Positions 17,379 to 26,356 of a DNA stretch of 64,000 nt are shown one piece after another. Source of the stretch: Sinorhizobium alkalisoli (GTDB taxonomy: Bacteria > Pseudomonadota > Alphaproteobacteria > Rhizobiales > Rhizobiaceae); NCBI RefSeq assembly GCF_008932245.1, contig NZ_CP034909.1, positions 3,351,001 to 3,415,000 of the forward strand, read 5' to 3'. The position numbers were made by a program, and so were the translations under genes. The number at the start of each line of letters is the position of its first letter. Within the stretch, counting starts at the first letter, position 1. Under the pieces are notes generated by a model. That model was not told the DNA's origin, searched no databases, and saw only the letters and a program-made list of their open reading frames with translations.

Positions 17379-20300
17379 TCACTTTGTCGCGAGCTCTTCA
17401 AGGCTCCTGTCCAGCATCGTATCGGTCAGCACCCTGACGGCGGGACCCTCGGTGAAGATCAGCACGGAACGGAATTGCCTGCCGGGATAGAGCGGCTTCA
17501 GGAGTTCCCGATAGATGGCAAGCTGCGTCCGGTGAACAGGGGCAATCTCCTCGAGTGTTTCCGGCACCTGGCGATTGGTCTTGAAATCGGCGATGGTCAC
17601 CGCGTCGTTGGAAGCAGCCAGGCGGTCGATTCGTCCGGAGACCGCGAACTCGCGCCCGCCAAGCTTCAGCGTTCCCATGACGGAGACTTCCGCGCGGCTT
17701 TGCCCGCCGAAAAGCGACGTGAGGTCGGGATGATCGAGCACGTCAATGACGGCGTCGATCAGCCGGCTCCGGTCCTTATCCGACCAGCGCGGCACGGACC
17801 GGCTGAGATAGCGTTCGGCCGCGGCGCGGCGTTCGGCGCCGTCGATCGCGGGCAGGACCTGCAGCAGCCGGTGCAGGATCGCGCCGCGCAGCATCGAGAA
17901 GTTTGGCGCACCCTTTTCGGCAAAGAGAGCCGAACCGACGATCACCTCCCCATCCGGATCATCGATTGCGATCCTCGTGCCGGAGGGGGTGAGCGGCCGA
18001 GGCAGCCGGCGCTGCGGCGGCAGGGGCATCGAAAGGGCGGGCGGCAGGCCGGACGCCGCCGGTCCCGATTTCGCCGGAGTCGCGTCCGTCTCCTTCAGTG
18101 CCACGGGCACCTGCGTCTCGCGCCAGATATGTCCGGTCCATTCCTCGCCGCCGGCACGGAAGACCGCCGGTCTGGCACGGCCCTTCGGGTCATGGGCGAG
18201 CGTTCCCCGCACCATGGCATGCCATGTATCAGGCGTCTGTCGCTGACCGCGATAGCCGCAGACGACCAGGCGGTCCGCGGCGCGCGTCATGCCGACATAG
18301 AGCAGGCGCCGATATTCCTCCTCGGCCAGTGTCTTCAGGCGCTCGTTATCCTCGGAGATCAGCGAATTGGATGGCGATCCAGGTGCCCGCCAGGCCGGAA
18401 CGCCCAACAGCGAACGATCGGCCCGCCGTCTTTCGAGAAGGCGTAGGTCCGACACTTGCTGACGGACGAAGGCGGCGCCGCCGCCATCGACCAGGAAAAC
18501 GACAGAGGCCTCGAGGCCCTTCGCCGCATGCACGGTCATGACACGCACCTCGTCGCGCTCCTTGTCCTGCTCGCGCTTCACCGTCGGCGCCTCGATCTCG
18601 AGCGTCGAGATGAAGGCCTGCAGGCCGGGCAGGCCGTTTCTTTCGTGGTCGAGGGCGAAGGTCAGGAACTCGTCGAGAATGTCGCCGACCTCGCTGCCGA
18701 GCCGCGCCAGAAAGGCGCGCCGGCCGCCCTGGGCGCCGAGCACGCGGGCATAGAAATCGTGCGGCGGCAGGGTGCGGGCGAGGCTTCGGAAGTCGGCGAG
18801 CCTCCTGGCGACCTCACCGAAGCGGCTGCTCTCTTCCGCCGCAAGCCGTTGCAACCGCAGCCAGAGGCTCTCGCCTTCCGCCCGGGGCGCCGCGAGCTCG
18901 AAGAGATCGTCTTCGCCAAGATTGAAGAGCGGGCTCTTGAGCAGCGCGGCAAGAGATAGATCGTCCTCCGACAGCAACACGAATCGGCCGAGCGCCATCA
19001 GGTCCTGCACGGCGATATGGCTGTTCAGCACCAGCCGGTCGGCGCCGGCGACGGGGATGTTGCCGCGGCGCTTGAGCGCCCGCGTCAGCGCGTTGACGAA
19101 GGCATCGCGCTTGCGCACGAGCACGATGACGTCGCCGGGGCGCATGGGTCGCCGCACGCCCTTCTCGATCACCGCTTCCTTGCCGATCCAGTCCTCGAGT
19201 ACCGCTGCGATCCGCCGCGCAAGCGTGTTCACCGGCGCCCGTTCCGGCGTCGCATCGAAGGGCGCGGTCCACTCGTCCTCGGATGCGGTCGGCTCCGGTG
19301 CAATCACATCCCAGATGTCGACGGCGCCAGGATGGCCGATCCGGTTGGAGGCGTGCACGACCGCTTCGCTTCGGGCGCTAAGACCTTTCGCATTGGCCGG
19401 ATTGGCAAAGACCGTATCGACCGCCGACAGCACGTCTACCGTCGAGCGGAAGGAAAGCTGCAGGCGGATCGGGCTGAAGTGCCGGTTTGCGCCGCGCACG
19501 CGCCGCTCGGTGAGGAGGCTCTCCTTTGAGAAGCGCTCCGGCCGCGCCCCTTGGAAGGAATAGATCGACTGCTTCTCGTCGCCGACGGCGAAGATTGTCC
19601 TGTCGTCGGCGCGCGCCGTCTCGCCGGCGAAGAAATCGGCCGCGAGCGCCTGGATGATCGTCCATTGCGCCGGGCTCGTGTCCTGCGCTTCGTCGACGAG
19701 GATGTGGTCGATGCCCTGGTCGAGCTTGTAATGCACCCAGGCACCGACGTCGCTGCGGGAAAGCAGCGCCGCCGTTCGGTTGATCAGGTCCTCGAAGTCG
19801 AGCTGGCTGCGTGCTTTCTTGATCTCCTCATAGTCGCGGTCGAGTCTTTCGGCGAGGATGAGAGCGGCGCGCGTCGCCTCGCACATCCGCACTATGCTCA
19901 CCCGGTCGGCACAGGCCGCGATGTGATTGCGCGCCTCCTCGATCAATGGCGCAAGATGCGGCGCTCGTCCAAGCATCGCCTTGTTGAAGAAGGCGGAATC
20001 CGCCTTCGGCTTGCCGCCGCCGTTGAAGAACAGCTTCAGCAGTCGGGCGAAGCGCTCTTCCGCATCATCGAGCCCGCAAATGGCCTTCAACCCTTCGGCG
20101 ATCTCGATGGCCTTGACGCCGCCAAACTCGAGCGCCAGCGCGACATACTGATCGAGTGTCGCGCCGTTGAGGCCGGCGAGCGGCCAGACTTTGGCCATGA
20201 CGCTTCTGGTCGTCTCGCCCGGCGCAACCCCGAGGGCGCTGCGAAGAGCCGCTTCAATTCCGCCCTCATCGGAAGCGCGGTCGAGAAAGCCGCGGATCTG

Positions 20301-20948
20301 CGTGCGATTGGCAATGATCGCCTCGAGCAGCTTCTCAAGACCGGTATCGTCGGCAAGGTCGAGCGCGGTGGCGAAGGCCGCCGCGAGCGCCGCCTCGCCC
20401 GGCCTGGCGGTGGCCGCCAGAAGCGCGCGCCGCGCATCGGCAAGCAGGACCGCGGCGGCGCGCTCGTCGAGCACGGAAAAGTGCCCCGCGACGTTTGCCT
20501 CCAGCGGGAACTGGTGCAGCAGCGCCTCGCAGAACGCGTGGATCGTCTGGATCTTCAGGCCACCGGGCGTTTCCAATGCCTTGGCGAAGAGCCGCCGCGC
20601 CTCCTGCATTTTTGCGAGCGTCGGCCGCGTTCCCTCGATCGCCGCGATCCGCTGTTCCAGCGTTGCGTCGTCGAGCGTCGCCCATTCGGCAAGCCGCTCG
20701 AAGATGCGGTTCGACATTTCGGAAGCCGCCGCCTTCGTATAGGTGAGGCAGAGGATGGCGGAAGGCCGGCAGCCGGCAAGCAGGAGCCGGATGACGCGCT
20801 GCGTCAGGACATGCGTTTTGCCCGAACCGGCATTTGCGGAGACCCAGGCCGAGCGGACCGGGTCCGAGGCGAGCGCCTGCTGTCCGGTCGTCCAGTCGAT
20901 CCACGCTTTGGGCGTCCCGTCGGCGGGTCCGAAACGGTCACTCCTCAT
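17379..20948 (-). CDS. addA: double-strand break repair helicase-nuclease AddA
   Basis: 1189 residues, UvrD/Rep-type helicase. Walker A is ANAGSGKTHVLTQ near residue 40; then come CLTYTKAAASEM, Walker B HILVDEAQDTSP, FAVGDEKQSIYSFQGA, VMTVHAAKGLEA and RLLYVGMTRA. The C-terminal RecB-like nuclease carries the DFKTNRQ motif. With AddB it resects DNA ends for RecA loading, the alphaproteobacterial counterpart of RecBCD. Its start overlaps the end of addB by 11 bases, so production is probably coupled. Confidence 0.96.
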   Translation of the reverse strand: MRSDRFGPADGTPKAWIDWTTGQQALASDPVRSAWVSANAGSGKTHVLTQRVIRLLLAGCRPSAILCLTYTKAAASEMSNRIFERLAEWATLDDATLEQRIAAIEGTRPTLAKMQEARRLFAKALETPGGLKIQTIHAFCEALLHQFPLEANVAGHFSVLDERAAAVLLADARRALLAATARPGEAALAAAFATALDLADDTGLEKLLEAIIANRTQIRGFLDRASDEGGIEAALRSALGVAPGETTRSVMAKVWPLAGLNGATLDQYVALALEFGGVKAIEIAEGLKAICGLDDAEERFARLLKLFFNGGGKPKADSAFFNKAMLGRAPHLAPLIEEARNHIAACADRVSIVRMCEATRAALILAERLDRDYEEIKKARSQLDFEDLINRTAALLSRSDVGAWVHYKLDQGIDHILVDEAQDTSPAQWTIIQALAADFFAGETARADDRTIFAVGDEKQSIYSFQGARPERFSKESLLTERRVRGANRHFSPIRLQLSFRSTVDVLSAVDTVFANPANAKGLSARSEAVVHASNRIGHPGAVDIWDVIAPEPTASEDEWTAPFDATPERAPVNTLARRIAAVLEDWIGKEAVIEKGVRRPMRPGDVIVLVRKRDAFVNALTRALKRRGNIPVAGADRLVLNSHIAVQDLMALGRFVLLSEDDLSLAALLKSPLFNLGEDDLFELAAPRAEGESLWLRLQRLAAEESSRFGEVARRLADFRSLARTLPPHDFYARVLGAQGGRRAFLARLGSEVGDILDEFLTFALDHERNGLPGLQAFISTLEIEAPTVKREQDKERDEVRVMTVHAAKGLEASVVFLVDGGGAAFVRQQVSDLRLLERRRADRSLLGVPAWRAPGSPSNSLISEDNERLKTLAEEEYRRLLYVGMTRAADRLVVCGYRGQRQTPDTWHAMVRGTLAHDPKGRARPAVFRAGGEEWTGHIWRETQVPVALKETDATPAKSGPAASGLPPALSMPLPPQRRLPRPLTPSGTRIAIDDPDGEVIVGSALFAEKGAPNFSMLRGAILHRLLQVLPAIDGAERRAAAERYLSRSVPRWSDKDRSRLIDAVIDVLDHPDLTSLFGGQSRAEVSVMGTLKLGGREFAVSGRIDRLAASNDAVTIADFKTNRQVPETLEEIAPVHRTQLAIYRELLKPLYPGRQFRSVLIFTEGPAVRVLTDTMLDRSLEELATK

Positions 20949-23900
20949 CGTCGTCCTCGCCGTCCGCCGTCGCCCATTCGGCGACGCGCGCCAGATGGTC
21001 GTATTCGCCGCCGTAGTCCCGCTCCTTCTGCACGATCAGCCGCGAGGCAAAGCCGTATCGGCCGCTTAACAGCGCGCCGAGAAGCTTTCGCAGTTCGGCG
21101 AGCGATTCCTCTGCAAGCTGGTCGGCCGTCTTCGTGTCCCTCGCCTTGCTGCTCTCGTTGTTGACCGTATCGACTGCAAAGCGGCTGCCGGGCTTCAGCC
21201 GCACATAGCTTAACGAATGGGGCGTTTCCGGACCGAGCGCTCCGAAAGCGCCAGCCTTGAGAGCGGCTGCTTCCAACGCCAGTTGCGGGTCGAGGAGGGC
21301 TCGCGCTTCCTTCGCCGAGGGGCTGGAACCGGTCTTGTAATCGATGATGTCGACAGTGCCGTTTCTCAACCGGTCCAGCCGGTCGGCTATGCCCGTCAGC
21401 ATTATGTCGGCAAGGCCGATATCCATTGCCGCCGCAACCTCGGTAAAAGACTTGGCGATGCCGGGGCGGCGCTCCCGCTCCCAGAACAGGAACGCCCGCG
21501 CGACCGCTTCGAAGCGCGGCCGCCAGACCGTATCAATATGGGCGGGCAGCCTTTCCTCGTCGAAAGCTTCCTTGATCAGGCGGGCCATCGCCTCTTCCCC
21601 CTGGGGGGAAGAGGCATCGAACCCGCCCTTCACGAATCGCTCGACGATCCGGTGATAGAGCGAGCCGCGTTCGGCCGCGTCCGGATCGCAGTTGAACGGA
21701 TCGAGCGGCGTAAGCCGCAAAATGCGGCGGGCATAGATCGAATAGGGGTCGCGGCGCAGGCGCGACACTTCGCTGAAGGAGTATTTGCGCGGCTGCAGAT
21801 CGGCCGGAGGCTTTGGCTGCGGCCGTTCGGCAAGCGGCTGGCGCGAGCCCTCGTCGAGCATGCGCATCCATTGCAGATAGCTGGCGCCATTCGCCCTGAG
21901 CCGGCTCGCCAGCGCCTCGCCGCCGAGCGCCTGCAGGCGCTGCAGCCATCTGGAGGCCACCGTCGGTGCCGCGCCTTGGCGCATCGCGCGGGAGAAGATC
22001 AGCCGGCGGGTGCCGCAGGCCATCTGGAAGTCATGGGCGAGTTGGCCGATCCGCCGTTCTGGGGGTTCCAGGCCGATGCCGGATTTCATCGTGCGCGACA
22101 GGAAGGGGTCGTTCGAGGTCTGGCCCGGCCAACTGCCCTCGTTCATGCCGCCGAGCACGACGAGATCGACGCTTTGCAGGCGGGATTCCAGGGCGCCGAA
22201 GATGAAGACACGGGGATTGCGCATCGACCGTGGCTTCACTGCTTCGCTTGCGGCAAGCGCTTCGACGATGTCGCACCATTGCGATCCGTCCGCCTCCATC
22301 TGTCCCTCAGTCCCAATGATGCCGCTCAACAGCGCTGCCAATGCTTCGCCGGCTTCCGGTCCCCAAAGTTCGGCCAGGCTGCCGCGTTCGTCGATGACGA
22401 CGGCTTCGAGCGCCCGGCCCGTCCGCTCGGCCCAATCGGCCAATGTCAGCGTCATGGAGCGCGGTCGGCCCTCGACAGGACGCGAGGTCAATGCGCCCGT
22501 CAGTGGAGCGACGGCGGAGGCAATCCGTCGGGCGAGAGCGCGTGCCAGGGCGATTTCATCGCCGCCCATTCCCGCTCGCCAGGGCGGTGGATGACGGTCG
22601 ACGGTGTGTTGCGCAAGCGCCTTGTCGAGCACTTCTTCCAGCGCTGAAATCTCGGCGACTGCGGTGCTGCCGCGCAGTGCCAGGAGTTCCAGAGTGTCGG
22701 CGGCGCGGCGCGCCTCCTCTACGGCGTAGCCGAAGCGCGCCAGCGGGTGCTTGAGAAGGCCGACGAGCGGCACGGGATCATTCGGCCTGAGCGTCGCCTC
22801 TATCAGCAGGCGGGTAAGCGTGCCCGCCTGGGTCGCCGAAAGCGGGACGCCGGCGGAATCGTCGGCTTCGATGCCGAAACGGGCAAGCTCTGCGCCCACA
22901 CGGCGTGCCAACCCGCGGTCCGGCGTGATAAGCGCCGCCTGGCTGTCCTCGTCGCCTTCGAGCGCGAGCCTGAGCGCAATGGCGATTGCCGTTGCCTCCT
23001 CGCGCTCGTTCGCGGCCTCGATCAGCGCTACGTCGGCAAAGGCCGCAAGAAGCCTCTCGCGGTCGAACTCATCGCGCGTCTCAGTCCAGCTGTCGGTAGC
23101 CTTCGCCGGCAGCAGCGCCCGTGAGAGGATGGCACTGCGATCATCGAGATCGCGAGCGACGTTCCCGAGCACCGGCACCTGGCGGCGCTCTGTCGCCATG
23201 CGCTGCAAAAGGCGCTGCAGTCCGTATTGGGGATGGGTGCGGCTGGCCGGATCTGTCGTGATGGAGCGATCTCCGGCAATCAGCCCCCATTCCTCGTCGC
23301 TCATCGCCTGGTCGAGACCGGGAAGCACGATGGTGCCGTTCGGCAGCGCCTTGACGGCCGCAATCAAGGAGGCAGTCGCGGGAATGGAGCCGGTCGAGCC
23401 GGCGATGATGATCGGTCCGGTTACCATTCCGGCGGCCATGCGCTGCGTTTCGGCCTTAAGCACCGCATTCCTGTGGCGCGCCGGCGAGGAATGCTTGATC
23501 TCCGCAAGCCGGTCCGGCCAGTAGGTTCGGGCGATCTTCAGGAAGGCGAGCGTCAACTGCCACCAGAGCGCATGTTCGCCGGCGTCGAGCCCGTCCAGCG
23601 CCTCCCAGTCGAGCTCCTCCGTTTCGATCGAGTCGATCAGTTCGGCAAGGTTGCGCGCCAGCCAGATGGCGTCGGCAGGGCTTGCCGGCGCGATCAGCGG
23701 ACTTTCTGCATGGATCTCGAGCACCACCTGGGGCAGGCGATTGCGCCAGGCAAGGATCAGCCGTCCGAGTTCGATCAGCCGCGCCGTGCCGGAGAGCGGC
23801 GGCGCAAGATCGAGGATCGCCGGCACGTCCGCGTCGAAGAAGCCGCTGTCGTCATCCGTTTCGCCGAGAGCACGGATCGTCGGCAGGATTGCAGAGCGGC

Positions 23901-24108
23901 CGCCGAGCAGGTCCACGAATTCCGAGCGCAGCACGCGTGCCGCGCGCCGGGTGGGCAGAAAGATCGTCACGCCGGCAAGGCCGAGCGGGTTTGCTGGATC
24001 ATACGCGAAATCCGGCATGAGCGTGCCGTCCAGGAGCGTTTCCGCCAGCGTTTTCAGAAAGGGCAGTCCGGGAGGAATCGTGTAGACGTTTGGTTCGCGT
24101 CCGGACAC
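20938..24108 (-). CDS. addB: double-strand break repair protein AddB
   Basis: 1056 residues, the usual length of the alphaproteobacterial subunit. Near the N-terminus is TIFLPTRRAARVL, which shows no proper Walker A. The C-terminal nuclease motif is DIIDYKTGSSPS. The protein has only a few scattered cysteines and no CxxC cluster, so the iron-sulfur site of Bacillus AddB is absent. It partners AddA in end resection. It starts one base before the stop codon of the upstream nucleotidyltransferase gene and overlaps addA by 11 bases. Confidence 0.94.
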   Translation of the reverse strand: MSGREPNVYTIPPGLPFLKTLAETLLDGTLMPDFAYDPANPLGLAGVTIFLPTRRAARVLRSEFVDLLGGRSAILPTIRALGETDDDSGFFDADVPAILDLAPPLSGTARLIELGRLILAWRNRLPQVVLEIHAESPLIAPASPADAIWLARNLAELIDSIETEELDWEALDGLDAGEHALWWQLTLAFLKIARTYWPDRLAEIKHSSPARHRNAVLKAETQRMAAGMVTGPIIIAGSTGSIPATASLIAAVKALPNGTIVLPGLDQAMSDEEWGLIAGDRSITTDPASRTHPQYGLQRLLQRMATERRQVPVLGNVARDLDDRSAILSRALLPAKATDSWTETRDEFDRERLLAAFADVALIEAANEREEATAIAIALRLALEGDEDSQAALITPDRGLARRVGAELARFGIEADDSAGVPLSATQAGTLTRLLIEATLRPNDPVPLVGLLKHPLARFGYAVEEARRAADTLELLALRGSTAVAEISALEEVLDKALAQHTVDRHPPPWRAGMGGDEIALARALARRIASAVAPLTGALTSRPVEGRPRSMTLTLADWAERTGRALEAVVIDERGSLAELWGPEAGEALAALLSGIIGTEGQMEADGSQWCDIVEALAASEAVKPRSMRNPRVFIFGALESRLQSVDLVVLGGMNEGSWPGQTSNDPFLSRTMKSGIGLEPPERRIGQLAHDFQMACGTRRLIFSRAMRQGAAPTVASRWLQRLQALGGEALASRLRANGASYLQWMRMLDEGSRQPLAERPQPKPPADLQPRKYSFSEVSRLRRDPYSIYARRILRLTPLDPFNCDPDAAERGSLYHRIVERFVKGGFDASSPQGEEAMARLIKEAFDEERLPAHIDTVWRPRFEAVARAFLFWERERRPGIAKSFTEVAAAMDIGLADIMLTGIADRLDRLRNGTVDIIDYKTGSSPSAKEARALLDPQLALEAAALKAGAFGALGPETPHSLSYVRLKPGSRFAVDTVNNESSKARDTKTADQLAEESLAELRKLLGALLSGRYGFASRLIVQKERDYGGEYDHLARVAEWATADGEDDDEE

Positions 24109-24109
24109 C

Positions 24110-24841
24110 CTATCCTCCAGGATGGAAGCGCCGGACGATCGCCTCGGCGTCCGCGATCGCCTCGGGCGTTCCGACGGTCATCCATTGGCCGTCGAGCATC
24201 AGACCGAAGAGGCGCCCCTTCGCGATGGCCCGGTCGAAATAGATGTTCAGGTTGAAGGCCTCTTCGGGCGCGTCGGCGAGTAGCCGCGAATCCATCGCGA
24301 TCGCACCCGCGTAGATGACGGGCCGTTCCATGCCTTCCTCGTAACGCCTGAGCCTGCCCTCCGCGGTCAGCGAGAAATCCTTCTTGCCATTGTGGCCGGT
24401 CGTGTCCTCGATGCGCACACAGAGCAGCGCCATGTCCATGTGCTCCGGATCGTAGAATTCGGCGAGCCGCTGCAGGTTGCTCGGCCCCCCCGCTCTCTCG
24501 CCAACCCAGAAGAGATCGGCATTCATGACGAGGACCGGTCCGTCGTCGAGCAGCCTCAGCCCCTTGGCGAGCCCACCGCCGGAATTCATCAGCGCATCAC
24601 GCTCGTCGGAAATCAGGATGCGCGGTATCGCCCGGCGCCTGAGATGCGCTTCCATCTGGTCGGCGAAGTGATGCACGTTCACCGCGGCCGTCGTGACGCC
24701 GGCGGCGGCGAGCAGGTCCAGCACGTAGTCGATCATCGGCTTGCCCGCGATCGGGACGAGTGGCTTCGGCAGCGCATTTGTGATCGGCCTGAGGCGTGTG
24801 CCCAGTCCGGCTGCAAGCACCATGGCATTGGTGATGGGCAT
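24110..24841 (-). CDS. sugar-1-phosphate nucleotidyltransferase, MurU-like
   Basis: 243 residues. The nucleotidyltransferase signature MVLAAGLGTRLRPIT and the substrate lysine region PKPLVPIAGKPMIDY open the protein, followed by LISDERDALMNSGGG and MNADLFW. It resembles MurU, the N-acetylmuramate 1-phosphate uridylyltransferase of Pseudomonas, which works with the kinase AmgK to recycle MurNAc into UDP-MurNAc. The upstream gene, six bases away, encodes a phosphotransferase of AmgK type fused to TsaE, which supports the MurU reading. Plain mannose-1-phosphate guanylyltransferase is the common alternative annotation. Confidence 0.82.
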   Translation of the reverse strand: MPITNAMVLAAGLGTRLRPITNALPKPLVPIAGKPMIDYVLDLLAAAGVTTAAVNVHHFADQMEAHLRRRAIPRILISDERDALMNSGGGLAKGLRLLDDGPVLVMNADLFWVGERAGGPSNLQRLAEFYDPEHMDMALLCVRIEDTTGHNGKKDFSLTAEGRLRRYEEGMERPVIYAGAIAMDSRLLADAPEEAFNLNIYFDRAIAKGRLFGLMLDGQWMTVGTPEAIADAEAIVRRFHPGG

Positions 24842-24847
24842 CGTGTC

Positions 24848-26356
24848 CTAGTTGGCTGATTCGGGTGCCAGGATTCCAGCCTTAATGCACCATTCGCGCA
24901 AGGGTGTCAGCACCTCATGTCCGAGCGCCTGCTGTAGATAGGTGAAGGTGCGCGGCATGTGCTTCATATAGCCGGGCTTGCCGTCGCGCTGCATCAGCCG
25001 CACCCATATTCCCGCAAGCTTGCAATTGCGTTGCGCCGCCATCAGGTGCCAGTCGCGAAGGAACGCCGTTTCGTCGAAGGACCCGAGAACCTTGCGTTCG
25101 CTCATATAGCCGTCCATGAGGCGAGCGGCGAGATCGGTATCGATCGTCACGCGGGCATCCTGGACGAGCGAGGCGACGTCGTAGGCCGTCGGCCCGATCA
25201 TCGCGTCCTGGAAGTCGATGAGGCCGATCCGGTCGAGTCCGCCGCGATCCCCCCGCCAGAGAACGTTCGGCGAGTGGAAATCGCGCAGCAGCAGGTTCTT
25301 CTCGCCGCCGCAAAGAATGTCGACGAGCTGGTCCCAGATGGCGAAATATTCACTGCGCTCTGTTTCGGATGCGGGCGCGCCGCGCTGCCACGGCAGATAC
25401 CAGTCGATGAGCAGGCTCGTTTCGATCTTGATCGCCGTGCGGTCGAATTCGGGAATGTGATGGACGATGCCTTCCGCGATCGCAACCGCGCGCTCGGTCG
25501 GCTGCGCGTGAAGATGGGCGAGCAAGCGGGCGCTTTCGAGATAGCGCTCCGCGATCGGCCGGCCCTCGGCGTCGAGAATGCCTTCCGAACCCAGGTCTTC
25601 GATCAGGAGCAGGCCCTGGTCTAGATCGCGCGCAAAAATCGCCGGGGCGACGAACCCGCGCCGGCGCAGGAGCTCGGAAACGGCAACGAACGGAACCGCG
25701 TCCTCGGCGATATGGGCGAGCTGCTGGTAATATTTGCCGCCCTGGAGAATGGCCCCGGGCCTGTGCCTTGGCGCGTCCATCAGGATCGTTGTCGGCGCAT
25801 TCTGCGCATGTATGCGCTCATAGGCCCGCACGGAAGCATCGCCGCTCAGGTGCCGCCGCCGCGCGTGCGGACGCCCGGCATCGGCCAGGAAGGCACGGAT
25901 TGCGAGCGAGCGCGTGATCCGCTCGAAGGCCCCTGCGGGCGCCGATATCCGCACGCGGCGGCCGTCGCCCTCATGCGCGAGGGTCAGGGTTATGCGGTCG
26001 GCCGGCAGCGCACCCTCCGCCTTTTCGGGCCATTCGACGAGGCAAATACCCTCCGAGAGGGCTTCGTCGAATCCGAGCTCGGTGAGTTCGGAGGCATCGC
26101 CAAGTCGGTAGAGATCGAAATGGGCGACGGGAACACGAAGCTCGTAGCTCTGGACCAACGTGAAGGTCGGACTCGGCACCTCGAGTGCCGTGTCGTCCGC
26201 CATCGCCCTCAGGAAGGCGCGCGCAAAGGTCGATTTCCCGGCTCCGAGATCGCCCGAGAGGCCGACGCAGTCGCCGGCCTTCAGCGCCAGCGCCAGGTCT
26301 TCGCCGAGCTCGATCGTGGCCGCTTCGTCCTTCAGCAGGCGGTCGAGGGATCTCAT
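24848..26356 (-). CDS. fusion of tRNA t6A ATPase TsaE and AmgK-type sugar kinase
   Basis: 502 residues with two domains. Residues about 1-150 are TsaE: Walker A GDLGAGKSTFARA, VPSPTFTLVQ, HFDLYRLG and LVEWPEK. TsaE is required for threonylcarbamoyl-adenosine at tRNA position 37. Residues about 165-500 are an aminoglycoside-phosphotransferase-fold kinase: LLIEDLGSEG, catalytic loop LLRDFHSPNVLW and metal-binding IGLIDFQDA. That half resembles AmgK, which phosphorylates MurNAc/GlcNAc at the anomeric position, and the next gene is MurU-like. The start codon directly abuts the stop of divL. Both domains look intact. Confidence 0.88.
   Translation of the reverse strand: MRSLDRLLKDEAATIELGEDLALALKAGDCVGLSGDLGAGKSTFARAFLRAMADDTALEVPSPTFTLVQSYELRVPVAHFDLYRLGDASELTELGFDEALSEGICLVEWPEKAEGALPADRITLTLAHEGDGRRVRISAPAGAFERITRSLAIRAFLADAGRPHARRRHLSGDASVRAYERIHAQNAPTTILMDAPRHRPGAILQGGKYYQQLAHIAEDAVPFVAVSELLRRRGFVAPAIFARDLDQGLLLIEDLGSEGILDAEGRPIAERYLESARLLAHLHAQPTERAVAIAEGIVHHIPEFDRTAIKIETSLLIDWYLPWQRGAPASETERSEYFAIWDQLVDILCGGEKNLLLRDFHSPNVLWRGDRGGLDRIGLIDFQDAMIGPTAYDVASLVQDARVTIDTDLAARLMDGYMSERKVLGSFDETAFLRDWHLMAAQRNCKLAGIWVRLMQRDGKPGYMKHMPRTFTYLQQALGHEVLTPLREWCIKAGILAPESAN

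Noticed and set aside
21217..22647. 476-codon plus-strand frame inside addB
   Set aside because: Antisense shadow of addB; no start signal or known domain.
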